Part shown: positions 41,612 through 49,431 of the stretch, piece after piece | Numbering within the stretch: the first letter of the stretch is position 1 | Layout: every line of letters starts with the position of its first letter | Origin: CALNYX01 sp942490925 | GTDB taxonomy: Bacteria; Chlamydiota; Chlamydiia; Chlamydiales; JAAKFR01 | Length of the DNA: 64,000 nucleotides | Direction: 5' to 3' | Assembly (NCBI GenBank): GCA_942490925.1 | Contig: CALNYX010000017.1 | Location: forward strand, 372,001 to 436,000 | Notes under the pieces: model-generated | What the model was told of the DNA's origin: nothing | What the model saw: the letters and a program-made list of their open reading frames with translations, nothing else | The model's database searches: none | Made by a program: the position numbers and the translations under genes

Positions 41612-42730
41612 ATGAATTGTGTTAAACCAGTTTCTTGTCAGTTAGAAGTTCAAAATTCTTGTTTACAAACTTCTTTGATCACTCTTTGTGCTTTAGGTGC
41701 AATTGCAGCATTAAGTGTGGGTTTAGCAGGTCATTTTTCCTATCTTGGGCTAAATGCCGAGGTGACAATTGGCTGTTTTGCCCTGGGCGGAATCCTAGGC
41801 TCTAGTACTATTCTTGGTCTGTTGTGCCTTATTTGTAGCCGTACTAAAGTTGTCAGAGACGATGACACTAGCTCAAGTCAAAGGTCATCATATGCTCCAA
41901 GTGACAGTGAGGGGCCTTCTTCAGATGAAGAGACGCGTGCTTTGCCTGACACTGAGGAAGCTTCTTCAGCCTCTAGTGCAGGAGAGGCAGCTACTCAGGA
42001 GTCACCTGGTTTAGTCATCTTTGGGGCGGATTCCCCACAGGATTATGATCCTGATATTGAAGTTAGATTGAGAGTAGGCGAAGCTTACTATTTTAGAATT
42101 CCTCCAGGAATGCAAGCTTCAGGGATTTGCAACCTTACTGAAGCTAATAGGTATCGGCTTAGAATTGCTGCAAACGTGGCTGTCTATGAAAAAATGGTCT
42201 ATATCACCTCGGTATGTGCAATAGATTTAAGTCAACTTGCCGAGGGTGAATTGATGATCTATGCAGATGTATTGGATGGCTATAAGCTTAAATTTGCAAA
42301 ACGCGAAGCTGGAGATGTGAGCGATCAGGACCTTGCTGTTATGGTAAAATCAAAGGATGGCGACATGCGTAAAGTCTTTACTCCGATCATTACTCGTGCA
42401 GCAAGAGACGAGCGTATTATCCGTTCATTAGCTCCAAAGCAAATTTACAGTTTTATGGAAGAGGGTGTTTGTAAGTTAGTCGTGGGTGGAACAACAGGAG
42501 AGCTTATTGTTCCAGTTGCCACGCAGCAGGTGGTCGAGAATAAACTTAGAGCGAATTTCAGCCAGATGCAGTATATTGTCTACCTTGATTTAGATGGAAG
42601 CCTCTCTTTTTGCTATAAAGGGGGAGCAAGTGAGGGGGAATTTTTGGGTATTTCGAAAGAAATAGATCCCTCAGTTGTTTTAAATCCATCTTATACTCAG
42701 CTAACTGATATGGAGCAATTTTATGAGTAG
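41612..42730 (+). CDS. Inc-like protein with two copies of the shared repeat domain
   Basis: A 372-residue protein starting at ATG 41612. Residues about 21-42 and 49-73 form the two-lobed hydrophobic hairpin; the first twenty residues contain three cysteines. An acidic serine-rich linker (about 80-130) leads to two repeat domains: GADSPQDYDPDI...LAEGELMIYADVLDGYKLKF and a second ending FSQMQYIVYLDLDGSLSFCY. The stop overlaps the start of the next gene by eight bases. Arrangement matches the gene at 38671, so the two are paralogues. Predicted inclusion membrane protein; the hairpin suggests it, nothing shows export directly. Confidence 0.72.
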   Translation: MNCVKPVSCQLEVQNSCLQTSLITLCALGAIAALSVGLAGHFSYLGLNAEVTIGCFALGGILGSSTILGLLCLICSRTKVVRDDDTSSSQRSSYAPSDSEGPSSDEETRALPDTEEASSASSAGEAATQESPGLVIFGADSPQDYDPDIEVRLRVGEAYYFRIPPGMQASGICNLTEANRYRLRIAANVAVYEKMVYITSVCAIDLSQLAEGELMIYADVLDGYKLKFAKREAGDVSDQDLAVMVKSKDGDMRKVFTPIITRAARDERIIRSLAPKQIYSFMEEGVCKLVVGGTTGELIVPVATQQVVENKLRANFSQMQYIVYLDLDGSLSFCYKGGASEGEFLGISKEIDPSVVLNPSYTQLTDMEQFYE

Positions 42731-43322
42731 ATGTTGTCTAGTTCCTTCCTGTTGTACGGCGCCGCGCACGGTTGTTACACTCTGCGCAATGACTGCAATT
42801 ACAGCTTTGGTTGTGGGGCTTTTAGCGCATTTTCAGGTTGGAGCTTTAGGTGGGATTGGTTCACTTGGAGCGGCGGGTTGTTTTGCTGTAACAACAGGGC
42901 TTGGTGTGGGAACTCTTGCTTATTTGAGTTTACAGTTATGCAAGAAAAGAGCGGTGAGTCGTGAAGAGCGCATTGTCATTAAAGGCGCTGGATCTCCTCA
43001 GGAATATACTGCCTCGATGAGTGGTACACACTACTTTGCAAAAACTGGAGAGCAGGATAGACAACCTATATATTGTTTAACACTCTATCAAAATAGAACT
43101 CTTGCTCTAGAGATATTAGTTCCAGTTAAGGCAAGAGAATCACTTGATTCTGCAACTTTGCAAGAGGGCGAGTGTTATCTCTTTGCAGATAGTAACGCTT
43201 CAAACTGTCTGACGATCTTGAAAAAGGGTGAAGAGCCGCGTGCATGTGGCAACAGGGCTGATGTGGAGTGGTTAATCGATAATCAAGATAAGATTGTTGG
43301 TTGCCAGTCAATTCCTAGCTGA
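42723..43322 (+). CDS. Short Inc-like protein with one repeat domain
   Basis: A 199-residue protein. Four cysteines lie in the first eleven residues, then two hydrophobic segments at about 17-37 and 44-71 linked by a glycine-rich turn. The remaining 120 residues are one repeat domain, starting GAGSPQEYTASM (compare GADSPQDYDPDI in the gene before) and ending LQEGECYLFADSNASNCLTI. Translationally coupled to the upstream paralogue and followed after 15 bases by the SRP RNA gene. Probable product of tandem duplication with loss of one domain. Confidence 0.7.
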   Translation: MSRCCLVPSCCTAPRTVVTLCAMTAITALVVGLLAHFQVGALGGIGSLGAAGCFAVTTGLGVGTLAYLSLQLCKKRAVSREERIVIKGAGSPQEYTASMSGTHYFAKTGEQDRQPIYCLTLYQNRTLALEILVPVKARESLDSATLQEGECYLFADSNASNCLTILKKGEEPRACGNRADVEWLIDNQDKIVGCQSIPS

Positions 43323-43337
43323 GGTACAATAGTTGTC

Positions 43338-43433
43338 GCCGGGGACCTTGTGGAATAGGGACGCTCGAACCAGGTCAGGATCGGAAGATAGCAGCCTTAA
43401 GGGTCGTGTTTTATGCCACAAGATAATCTCCGG
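43338..43433 (+). ncRNA. ffs: Signal recognition particle RNA (4.5S, small bacterial type)
   Basis: The apical core CCAGGTCAGGATCGGAAGAT followed by AGCAGCCTTAAGG is the universal bacterial SRP RNA motif with a GGAA tetraloop and the Ffh-binding asymmetric loops. The ends pair (CCGGGGA with TCTCCGG, CTTGTGG with CCACAAG), giving a single hairpin of about 96 nucleotides. A run of T (43434-43442) terminates it. End positions are estimated from pairing. Confidence 0.93.
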
Positions 43434-43442
43434 TTTTTTTTT
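43431..43442 (+). terminator. T-tract end of the SRP RNA
   Basis: The closing stem of the SRP RNA runs into a tract of nine T that reaches the stop codon of the convergent AsnB-like gene. The RNA's own terminal stem probably serves as the terminator hairpin. Confidence 0.6.
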
Positions 43443-45384
43443 ACCTGTTTAGCTTTAAAGTAACTCCCAGCAGCTCTTCAACGCTCACTTCATGAGATTG
43501 CATTCCAATCGGTCTGTTGATGAAGAGGCGGAACCAGATTTCTAAAACTAATATGGCCCAAAGTTGTTCAAATCCACCACCTGTTAAATTTGGGTAGCTG
43601 ACTTGGGCATGGACCCATTTCTTGGAAAGAATGCCCTCTTCAACAAGGCGCCCTTTTTCGAGGGTGGCGAAAATCAGGCGCATTGTATCGGATTGAGCCC
43701 ATTTTGCAAAGAAGGTAGGGGGCGGAGTGGGAAAGCGAGGGAAATTCGGCGAGAGAGTCTCCATGAGATTTTCGAGTAGATAGCCGGGCGTCTGTTCATT
43801 AAATTTGATAGACTCAGGAATACGTGTAGTAAACTCTAGAAGTTTATTGTCTAGGAAAGGTGATAGAAGGGTAACTTTGTGTGCTCCAAAAAGATGATCG
43901 TATTGGCTAAGCAGGTTGTCAGGCAGACTTGTCTTCATATCGAAATAGAGAGAGGGATTAAGCTTGCCAGGAAGGGAGCTGAGTCTATGGAAGCGTTGGG
44001 TAAATACTTCTGGGTCAAAGAAGGGATAGAGAAAAGGGGAAGCATTTTTGCGATTGCTCCCCCTGAAGAGCGCGGAGTTGAGTAGATAGGTGACATGGCG
44101 TCTATCGATATCAATATTACGCAGAATACGGTAGCGGTAGGATTGGCGTAAGAGACGTAACAGTGGCATGAGCATGTTGTCGCGCAGGCCAGTTGGGAGG
44201 TTGGCAAGTGTATGGGCAAAGGGTGGGTTTCTGGAAAATTCTTTGCCGTAAGTGAAATAGCGTGGGTGGCCAGCTAACATCTCTTCCCAACCAAGAGGGC
44301 TGATAGCAAAAGGGGAGATATCAGCTGCGGTTATTGCCAGATGCCAGGTGCGAATCGCATAGGGATCAGCGATTGGTTCATCAAGATGCCAAACCGTAGG
44401 AACAAGGTAAGTGAGCGCATCTTCAAGGGTGAGTTCTTTTGATTGGTAGCTGAGTCCAAACTGATTCGCAATGGTTTGCGAGCGTGAAAGAGAGACTTCA
44501 CCAAACGAGACACCATAAGGAGAGATCTTGTCGCGAGGGACAAGGCGAGAAAGAAGCCAGTTAAGTGTTGTAGAACCGAGATTTTCTGAAAGAAGGGCGC
44601 CTAAGTGGTCAGTTGTTTCACTCACTTGTTTGACAGACTCTTCAAGTAAGTGCCCAAACTCTTCTTTTGCCTGCTTGATAGTCATTTCTTGGGGGGATTC
44701 TAAGGAGGAACTCAATGACCAGAGTTGCCCAATTTGTGAACGGCGCTTGAGATCGACTTTGAGGTAGTGGCCAGGCAATAATTTGTTCACACCTTGAATG
44801 GGTGACATGTCTTGAGGTACAAAGCCAAAATTGAGGTAACTAGCCATGGCTGTTGTGGAAGGATTTTGTGGAACCAGGCCTGTCGCCAAAAGCCCCTTGA
44901 GTCGCGTTGAAAAAAGCCAATAATCTCCCTGATCTGTCCAATAGAGCGATTTTTGGCCCATTCGGTCACGTGCAAGCAATAGCGTCTCTTTTGTTGCATC
45001 AAAGATCGCAAGAGCAAAGGGACCGTTGAAACGGGAGAGGCACTTCTCATGCCATGCATCGTAGGCATGAATGAGCAATTCTTCTTCAGTGTTGGTTGTA
45101 AATTGAAAGCCAAGCTTCTTGAGCTCATCTCTTATTATATTTGCATTGAGTATCTTACCATCAAAGAGCGCCCAGATTGTTTTTTGTGGATTAGATTCAA
45201 TTTTTCGATCCCAGCTGCCAAGTTCTAGATTTTTAAAACGGAAGAAGCGAAACTCTGGCGACGAGAGGTAGACAGATGACATTGCCTCAATGAGATGCGT
45301 CACTTGAAAGGCGTTTGGGTAGATGATTCCAGCTAGATTTGGCATTTGCTTGTCTTGAATGTCTTCACCACATATAATCGCCAT
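43441..45384 (-). CDS. Asparagine-synthetase-like protein with both active sites altered (pseudoenzyme candidate)
   Basis: A 647-residue protein with the AsnB architecture: N-terminal class II glutaminase fold (ALFDGKILNANIIRDEL, HAYDAWHEKCLSRFNGPFAL, LLARDRMGQKSLYW) and a C-terminal synthetase domain. The catalytic N-terminal cysteine of MCGIAG is absent: the matching stretch reads MPNLAGIIYP at residues 14-23, with no cysteine after the methionine. The ATP-pyrophosphatase loop, normally SGGLDS, reads SENLGS at residues 266-271. So neither glutamine hydrolysis nor aspartate adenylation is expected by the usual mechanism. The frame is intact over 1.9 kb, so it is maintained. Start could be 45384 or the internal ATG at 45345. 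It is divergent from a lipoprotein gene. Confidence 0.82.
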   Translation of the reverse strand: MAIICGEDIQDKQMPNLAGIIYPNAFQVTHLIEAMSSVYLSSPEFRFFRFKNLELGSWDRKIESNPQKTIWALFDGKILNANIIRDELKKLGFQFTTNTEEELLIHAYDAWHEKCLSRFNGPFALAIFDATKETLLLARDRMGQKSLYWTDQGDYWLFSTRLKGLLATGLVPQNPSTTAMASYLNFGFVPQDMSPIQGVNKLLPGHYLKVDLKRRSQIGQLWSLSSSLESPQEMTIKQAKEEFGHLLEESVKQVSETTDHLGALLSENLGSTTLNWLLSRLVPRDKISPYGVSFGEVSLSRSQTIANQFGLSYQSKELTLEDALTYLVPTVWHLDEPIADPYAIRTWHLAITAADISPFAISPLGWEEMLAGHPRYFTYGKEFSRNPPFAHTLANLPTGLRDNMLMPLLRLLRQSYRYRILRNIDIDRRHVTYLLNSALFRGSNRKNASPFLYPFFDPEVFTQRFHRLSSLPGKLNPSLYFDMKTSLPDNLLSQYDHLFGAHKVTLLSPFLDNKLLEFTTRIPESIKFNEQTPGYLLENLMETLSPNFPRFPTPPPTFFAKWAQSDTMRLIFATLEKGRLVEEGILSKKWVHAQVSYPNLTGGGFEQLWAILVLEIWFRLFINRPIGMQSHEVSVEELLGVTLKLNR

Positions 45385-45413
45385 TTGGTTAAATATGCAA
45401 TAGGGGAATACCT

Positions 45414-46064
45414 ATGAGATCCATTTTACTTACGATCGCACTACTCTCATTACTGACGGGTTGTTCACGCAGTTGTCGTGATACCTCTCTCTATCAACGG
45501 ACTGGACAGATCAAACCGATTGTAACTGTGATGCCTGTAATTAATAGTGCAGCAGACCGTTCTGTACCTTGGGATTACTCACGTGAGTTTACAGATGAGA
45601 TCCGAAAGCGTATGTTTGATTCCTCAAAACTCTACCTTTTACGAGAGGGTGGGAGTATGGAGTTTGCTAAAGAGCTTAACATTCCAAATCCAGAGCAACT
45701 ACCTATTGATGCAAAGGATCAACTTGGTGCAACTGAGTTTGTTGTGATCACCGAGTTTCTCAACCAAGAAGAAGTCCCTTATGGATTGACCAGTGCACGT
45801 CCCTATCTTGAAGAGATGGGATCTGTCCTGTCATTGGCGATGCGCGTTCGCGTTGTTGATGTACGCAAGGAGCAGCCAAAAGTCATCTTACAAGATGTGA
45901 TTGACTACGATCATATTATTGCAAAGCCCTACATGAAGACCGATTATGTCAAAGCGAGTTGGGGAACAGAAGCTTTTGAGCGTACGCCTCTTGGTGCAGC
46001 ACATAGCAAGGTTGTGCGAGAGGTTGTTGCTCATGTTGAAAACTATGTGATTGCAGCTCACTAA
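45414..46064 (+). CDS. Outer-membrane or periplasmic lipoprotein
   Basis: A 216-residue lipoprotein. The signal is MRSILLTIALLSLLTGC with lipobox LLTGC at residues 13-17; a second cysteine follows in CSRSC. The mature part begins YQRTGQIKPIVTVMPVINSA and has the layout of a mixed alpha/beta domain resembling the CsgG/TolB-N-like fold family (VITEFL, VLSLAMRVRVVDVR), but I cannot name it. The ATG follows AGGGGAA. It overlaps the CPBP gene by one base. A lipoprotein gene occupies a comparable place near the CBS/nifS block in Chlamydia. Confidence 0.78.
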   Translation: MRSILLTIALLSLLTGCSRSCRDTSLYQRTGQIKPIVTVMPVINSAADRSVPWDYSREFTDEIRKRMFDSSKLYLLREGGSMEFAKELNIPNPEQLPIDAKDQLGATEFVVITEFLNQEEVPYGLTSARPYLEEMGSVLSLAMRVRVVDVRKEQPKVILQDVIDYDHIIAKPYMKTDYVKASWGTEAFERTPLGAAHSKVVREVVAHVENYVIAAH

Positions 46065-46915
46065 TGGAAAATTGGCAACAGACGCACTTTTGGGCAACGC
46101 TTCTCTTTTCAGTCGCGCTACTTGTTGTCGTTGCCTATTTGGCTTACCGAAAGCATTTTTTTCGACTGCCTCCCAAAGAGCCCCCTTATCCGCTGAAATT
46201 TTCACATGTTGTGGGAGCTTTTGGAACTTACTTCGTCATCTCGATGCTGTTTTTTCCAATTGTGCTCCTTTTGGCAAGACGTGGTGGAGAAGTTAGGCTT
46301 GAAATTGCGGGTTGGCTCCAACTTGTCTACTTAGTTGTCCTCTGTGGTCTCCTAATTGGCTATCTTTGCATGCTCAAAGGAGATGTGGTTCCGACTATCC
46401 TATTTGGAAAAAATACCAATCGCTTCAAGACCTTTTTCCGCGGTCTTGGGATGGGGGCTTTGGCATGGTGCGTCAGTTATCCTTTTGTGCTTGTAACAAA
46501 TTTGATTGCGAGTCGGTTTGCTCTTGAGGTGTGGGATAAAAATGGTGTTGAGCAAACGGCAGTGCAGCATCTCAAGAAGATTATGGATCACCATTGGCTC
46601 TATACTTTTACGATTTTTGCTGTTGTATTGATCGTCCCATTTATGGAAGAGCTTCTATTTAGAGGTTTCCTACAGACCTGGCTGCGTCGTTTCCTTGGCC
46701 GTATGGGAGCGCTACTTTTGACAGCTTTCATTTTTGCGGTAGTCCATTTTTCGATGGGCCTCGGTACTGGGAATTTTGAGCTTCTGCTTTCCCTATTTGT
46801 TCTTTCACTCTTCCTCGGGTTTATCTATGAGAGAGAGCGTACTCTTTGGGCTCCGTTTGCTTTGCACGCCATCTTTAATGGCGTGACGGTCATTGCACTT
46901 GCTCTTGCAAGTTAA
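46064..46915 (+). CDS. CPBP family intramembrane metalloprotease (CAAX protease/abortive-infection-like)
   Basis: A 283-residue protein with about seven hydrophobic segments. The family motifs are FMEELLFRGFLQTWL (EExxxR), FAVVHFSMG (FxxxH) and the final HAIFNGVTV (HxxxN), which together bind the metal in glutamate intramembrane proteases such as Rce1. Natural substrate unknown. The last 80 bases of the gene are the template for the tandem array that follows. The gene ends normally after HAIFNGVTVIALALAS, so the array lies outside the reading frame. Confidence 0.87.
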   Translation: MENWQQTHFWATLLFSVALLVVVAYLAYRKHFFRLPPKEPPYPLKFSHVVGAFGTYFVISMLFFPIVLLLARRGGEVRLEIAGWLQLVYLVVLCGLLIGYLCMLKGDVVPTILFGKNTNRFKTFFRGLGMGALAWCVSYPFVLVTNLIASRFALEVWDKNGVEQTAVQHLKKIMDHHWLYTFTIFAVVLIVPFMEELLFRGFLQTWLRRFLGRMGALLLTAFIFAVVHFSMGLGTGNFELLLSLFVLSLFLGFIYERERTLWAPFALHAIFNGVTVIALALAS

Positions 46916-47299
46916 TGCGTACTCTTTGGGCTCTCGTTTGCTCTGCACGCCATCTTTAATGGCGTGACGGTCATTGCACTTGCTCTTGCAAGTTAATGCG
47001 TACTCTTTGGGCTCTCGTTTGCTCTGCACGCCATCTTTAATGGCGTGACGGTCATTGCACTTGCTCTTGCAAGTTAATGCGTACTCTTTGGGCTCTCGTT
47101 TGCTCTGCACGCCATCTTTAATGGCGTGACGGTTATCGCACTTGCTCTTACAAGTTAATGCGTACTCTTTGGGCTCTCGTTTGCTCTGCACGCCATCTTT
47201 AATGGCGTGACGGTTATTGCACTTGCTCTTACAAGTTAATGCGTACTCTTTGGGCTCTCGTTTGCTCTGCACGCCATCTGTCAATGGTGTGTTAGTCAT
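46916..47299 (+). repeat. Tandem array of 81-bp copies of the CPBP gene 3' end
   Basis: Four complete units (46916-46996, 46997-47077, 47078-47158, 47159-47239) and a diverged partial fifth follow the stop codon without spacer. Each copies the last codons and stop of the CPBP gene, with one extra base in CTCTCG (gene: CTCCG) that shifts the frame. Each unit contains two inverted repeats, CACGCCAT-CTTTA-ATGGCGTG (8 bp stem) and ACTTGC-TCTT-GCAAGT (6 bp stem). Units 3 and 4 share substitutions (GGTTAT, CTTACAAG), showing stepwise expansion. Confidence 0.93.
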
Positions 47300-47483
47300 T
47301 ATAACCTAATTGAGCTAGATCTGATATTGTAGTCAGTTAAGTAGGTTAAGCGATTCTGCATGATTTGTCAAAGTCGAAGCATTTGGGATTTTGATCTCTA
47401 TTGGATGCTAGGGAGTGCAGCTATTATAGGTGATAGAGCAAGTCAGGCAAAAGTAACCTGAGCTATTCAATATTTTTGGGGAT

Positions 47484-47512
47484 AAAAAAACGGGGCATCT
47501 TACGATGCCCCG
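47484..47512 (-). terminator. Rho-independent terminator of the MOMP-like porin gene
   Basis: A perfect 9-bp stem CGGGGCATC/GATGCCCCG with a four-base loop (47491-47512), followed on the minus strand by seven T. It lies 31 bases beyond the porin stop codon. The rest of the 47300-47483 gap shows no gene. Confidence 0.88.
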
Positions 47513-47543
47513 ATCTATTTTGATCACATTGCTTTTAGCTAGA

Positions 47544-48383
47544 CTAGAAGCGGATCTGTGCGTTTGTATAAACAGCTGCTTCATCAGCAAAACGTGCTTC
47601 TACAGTCAACGACATTTTCTCGCAGTCAACTAGTGATACACCTAGAGCGTAGCCCCAAGTCTTACCAGTTTTCGCATCAAAAAGTGTTTCGTTAGTAATC
47701 ACAAGCGCATCGCCCATGTCTAACTTACCTGATGACCACTTAATACCAGCATAAGGCACTAGGAAGTTGATACGGTGGGAAATTCCCAAACCGAACTGCC
47801 ACTCATACCATTTCAAGCCGATTGTAGAACCTGGATAGATTAAAGTTCCGTTGTTGTTAACACGACGTAGGTGAGGACGTGTTTGCAAGTATTGGAACTC
47901 AGCCCCAACAGTTGTGCATCCACACTCCCAAAGTGTACCGCGTAGACCGGCACTCCATGAGAAGTCAGTTTCACCTTCGATATCAAATACAACAGCGCCG
48001 ATAGTTCCACCGCCGTTAGCAAAAATACGTTGGTTACCGTTTAGGTAAATCTTAGTTGTTCCAAATGTCGCGAAGACATCAAAACGATCCCAAAAGTTAC
48101 CTGCGATAAACGCTGCATTTGTGAAGAATGCAGAATGATCAATATCCTTTTTATCTGCATTGTCAATTTCTAAGTTTCTATTGAAGACGTAGTCTCCATA
48201 GAATCCTATACGAACGCTAAATGCGTCACACCATGTAAGGCAGGGATCGCACATATCGCCGCAATGCCCTTCCCAACAGATGCCGTCGCACAATAAACTC
48301 GCGTCGCTAGGGTTTCCGAGAGGAAGTGCAAAAGCTGCACCGCTCGTCAGAATCGTTAGCATAGTCACGAAGAGTTTTTTCAT
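47544..48383 (-). CDS. MOMP-like outer membrane porin
   Basis: A 279-residue outer membrane beta-barrel protein. Start at ATG 48383 (GAGGTGAG just upstream) gives the signal peptide MKKLFVTMLTILTSGAAFA, cleaved before LPLGNPSDASLL. The mature N-terminus, LPLGNPSDASLLCDGICWEG then CGDMCDPCLTWCDAFSVRIGFYGDYVF, closely follows the MOMP (OmpA) N-terminus of Chlamydia, including the conserved cysteines that form envelope disulfide links. It ends in phenylalanine (AQIRF), as barrels do. It is over 100 residues shorter than Chlamydia MOMP, so it has fewer strands or shorter loops. Diffusion pore and structural role in the elementary body are expected. Confidence 0.88.
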   Translation of the reverse strand: MKKLFVTMLTILTSGAAFALPLGNPSDASLLCDGICWEGHCGDMCDPCLTWCDAFSVRIGFYGDYVFNRNLEIDNADKKDIDHSAFFTNAAFIAGNFWDRFDVFATFGTTKIYLNGNQRIFANGGGTIGAVVFDIEGETDFSWSAGLRGTLWECGCTTVGAEFQYLQTRPHLRRVNNNGTLIYPGSTIGLKWYEWQFGLGISHRINFLVPYAGIKWSSGKLDMGDALVITNETLFDAKTGKTWGYALGVSLVDCEKMSLTVEARFADEAAVYTNAQIRF

Positions 48384-48720
48384 ACTCACCTCAAAGTTTC
48401 TGGTTTTCGTAGTCTTTTCTTTTCCCAGTGCCCACACACTTTTAACAACTTACCAAAGTGAAGTTCTCTCTTTGAGTTGCTTTCCCTGAGGGATTGTGAT
48501 TGTTACCAGAAGTCAATCACGGTATCTCAATGCGTGCGTATGAAACACTAAGCTTATTACCGCCAACCATAGCAAATACTTCTCTTTACAGCAAACGTTC
48601 AGATTTATTTTTTATTTAAATCATGCGGATATGTTCGTAAGTTTCTTGCAGTGAGCTGTGTAAGAAGATGGTTTTTTGTATTCGCCTTCTTAACAAAACG
48701 GTGTTATACTGCGCTTTATT
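48384..48720. other. 337-bp divergent intergenic region between the porin and PP2C genes
   Basis: No open reading frame of note. It holds the porin leader with GAGGTGAG before the ATG at 48383, a TTGACT on the minus strand near 48510-48520 without a convincing -10 partner, and TATACT at 48705-48710 ten bases before the PP2C start. The upstream half is AT-rich. The porin mRNA leader may be long. Confidence 0.4.
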
Positions 48721-49431
48721 ATGGAGACAACGTTTCAGTTCGAATATTTTGGCGTAAGTGACATTGGCCATGTGAGAAAAGCTAATGAAGATGTTTGGTT
48801 TGCAGCCGAAGATTTTAACCTCTATTTACTCGCTGATGGTATGGGTGGCAGACCTGGAGGAAAACAGGCTGCTGAGCTAGCTGTAAAGCGATTTCATGCG
48901 TTCCTAAAAGAGAACTTGAAGCGAAATTCTACAACTGAAGAAGCCTTTTCAATTATGCAAGAGGCATTTAATCGGGCGAATCAAGATGTCTTTGAAATAG
49001 GGCAAACAACGACTGAACTCTTCGGTATGGGGACGACGTTAAATGCCTTACTGCTCTTGCCTCAAGATGCTATCATTGGACATGTTGGAGATAGCCGTAT
49101 TTACTGCTTAAGAGAGAATCATTTACTGCAGTTAACAGAAGATCATACGGTTGCAAATGAAAGAGGGAGTGAAAAAAATAAGCACATTCTTTCACGGGCA
49201 ATTGGTGCTGCTCCGTATGTTTCTGCAACGCTAGATCTATTCTCTCTGAATAAAGGGGATTTGTTCTTACTCTGTAGTGATGGTTTGACAAACTCAATTA
49301 GTGACGAAGTGATTCAAAAGATTATGCAGAGCAAAAAACCTCTTCAGAATGTAGGAGAGCAACTTCTAAATACTGCATTGCAATGTGGTGGCAAGGATAA
49401 TATCACGCTAGTTTTGGTGCAGGCTCAATAG
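48721..49431 (+). CDS. PP2C-type serine/threonine protein phosphatase
   Basis: A 236-residue metal-dependent phosphatase. Motifs: VRKANEDVWF (metal aspartate), LLADGMGGRPGG (DGxxG), GMGTTLNALLL, GHVGDSRIYCLRENHL, ERGSEKN loop, LLCSDGLTNSISDE and GGKDNITLVLV, all in family order. No membrane segment. It probably opposes the chlamydial Ser/Thr kinases. The nifS ATG starts on the base after its stop. The pair PP2C-nifS, followed by two CBS proteins, is also present in Chlamydia. Confidence 0.93.
   Translation: METTFQFEYFGVSDIGHVRKANEDVWFAAEDFNLYLLADGMGGRPGGKQAAELAVKRFHAFLKENLKRNSTTEEAFSIMQEAFNRANQDVFEIGQTTTELFGMGTTLNALLLLPQDAIIGHVGDSRIYCLRENHLLQLTEDHTVANERGSEKNKHILSRAIGAAPYVSATLDLFSLNKGDLFLLCSDGLTNSISDEVIQKIMQSKKPLQNVGEQLLNTALQCGGKDNITLVLVQAQ

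Noticed and set aside
46805..47299. A 164-codon open frame on the minus strand made of 27-residue repeats across the 81-bp array
   Set aside because: 81 is a multiple of three, so any frame free of stops in one unit stays open through the array. It has no ribosome-binding site and runs antisense to the CPBP gene end.
47300..47483. A tRNA gene in the gap before the porin terminator
   Set aside because: No cloverleaf arms or TTCGA-type T-loop found. The same check was negative in all other gaps of the window.
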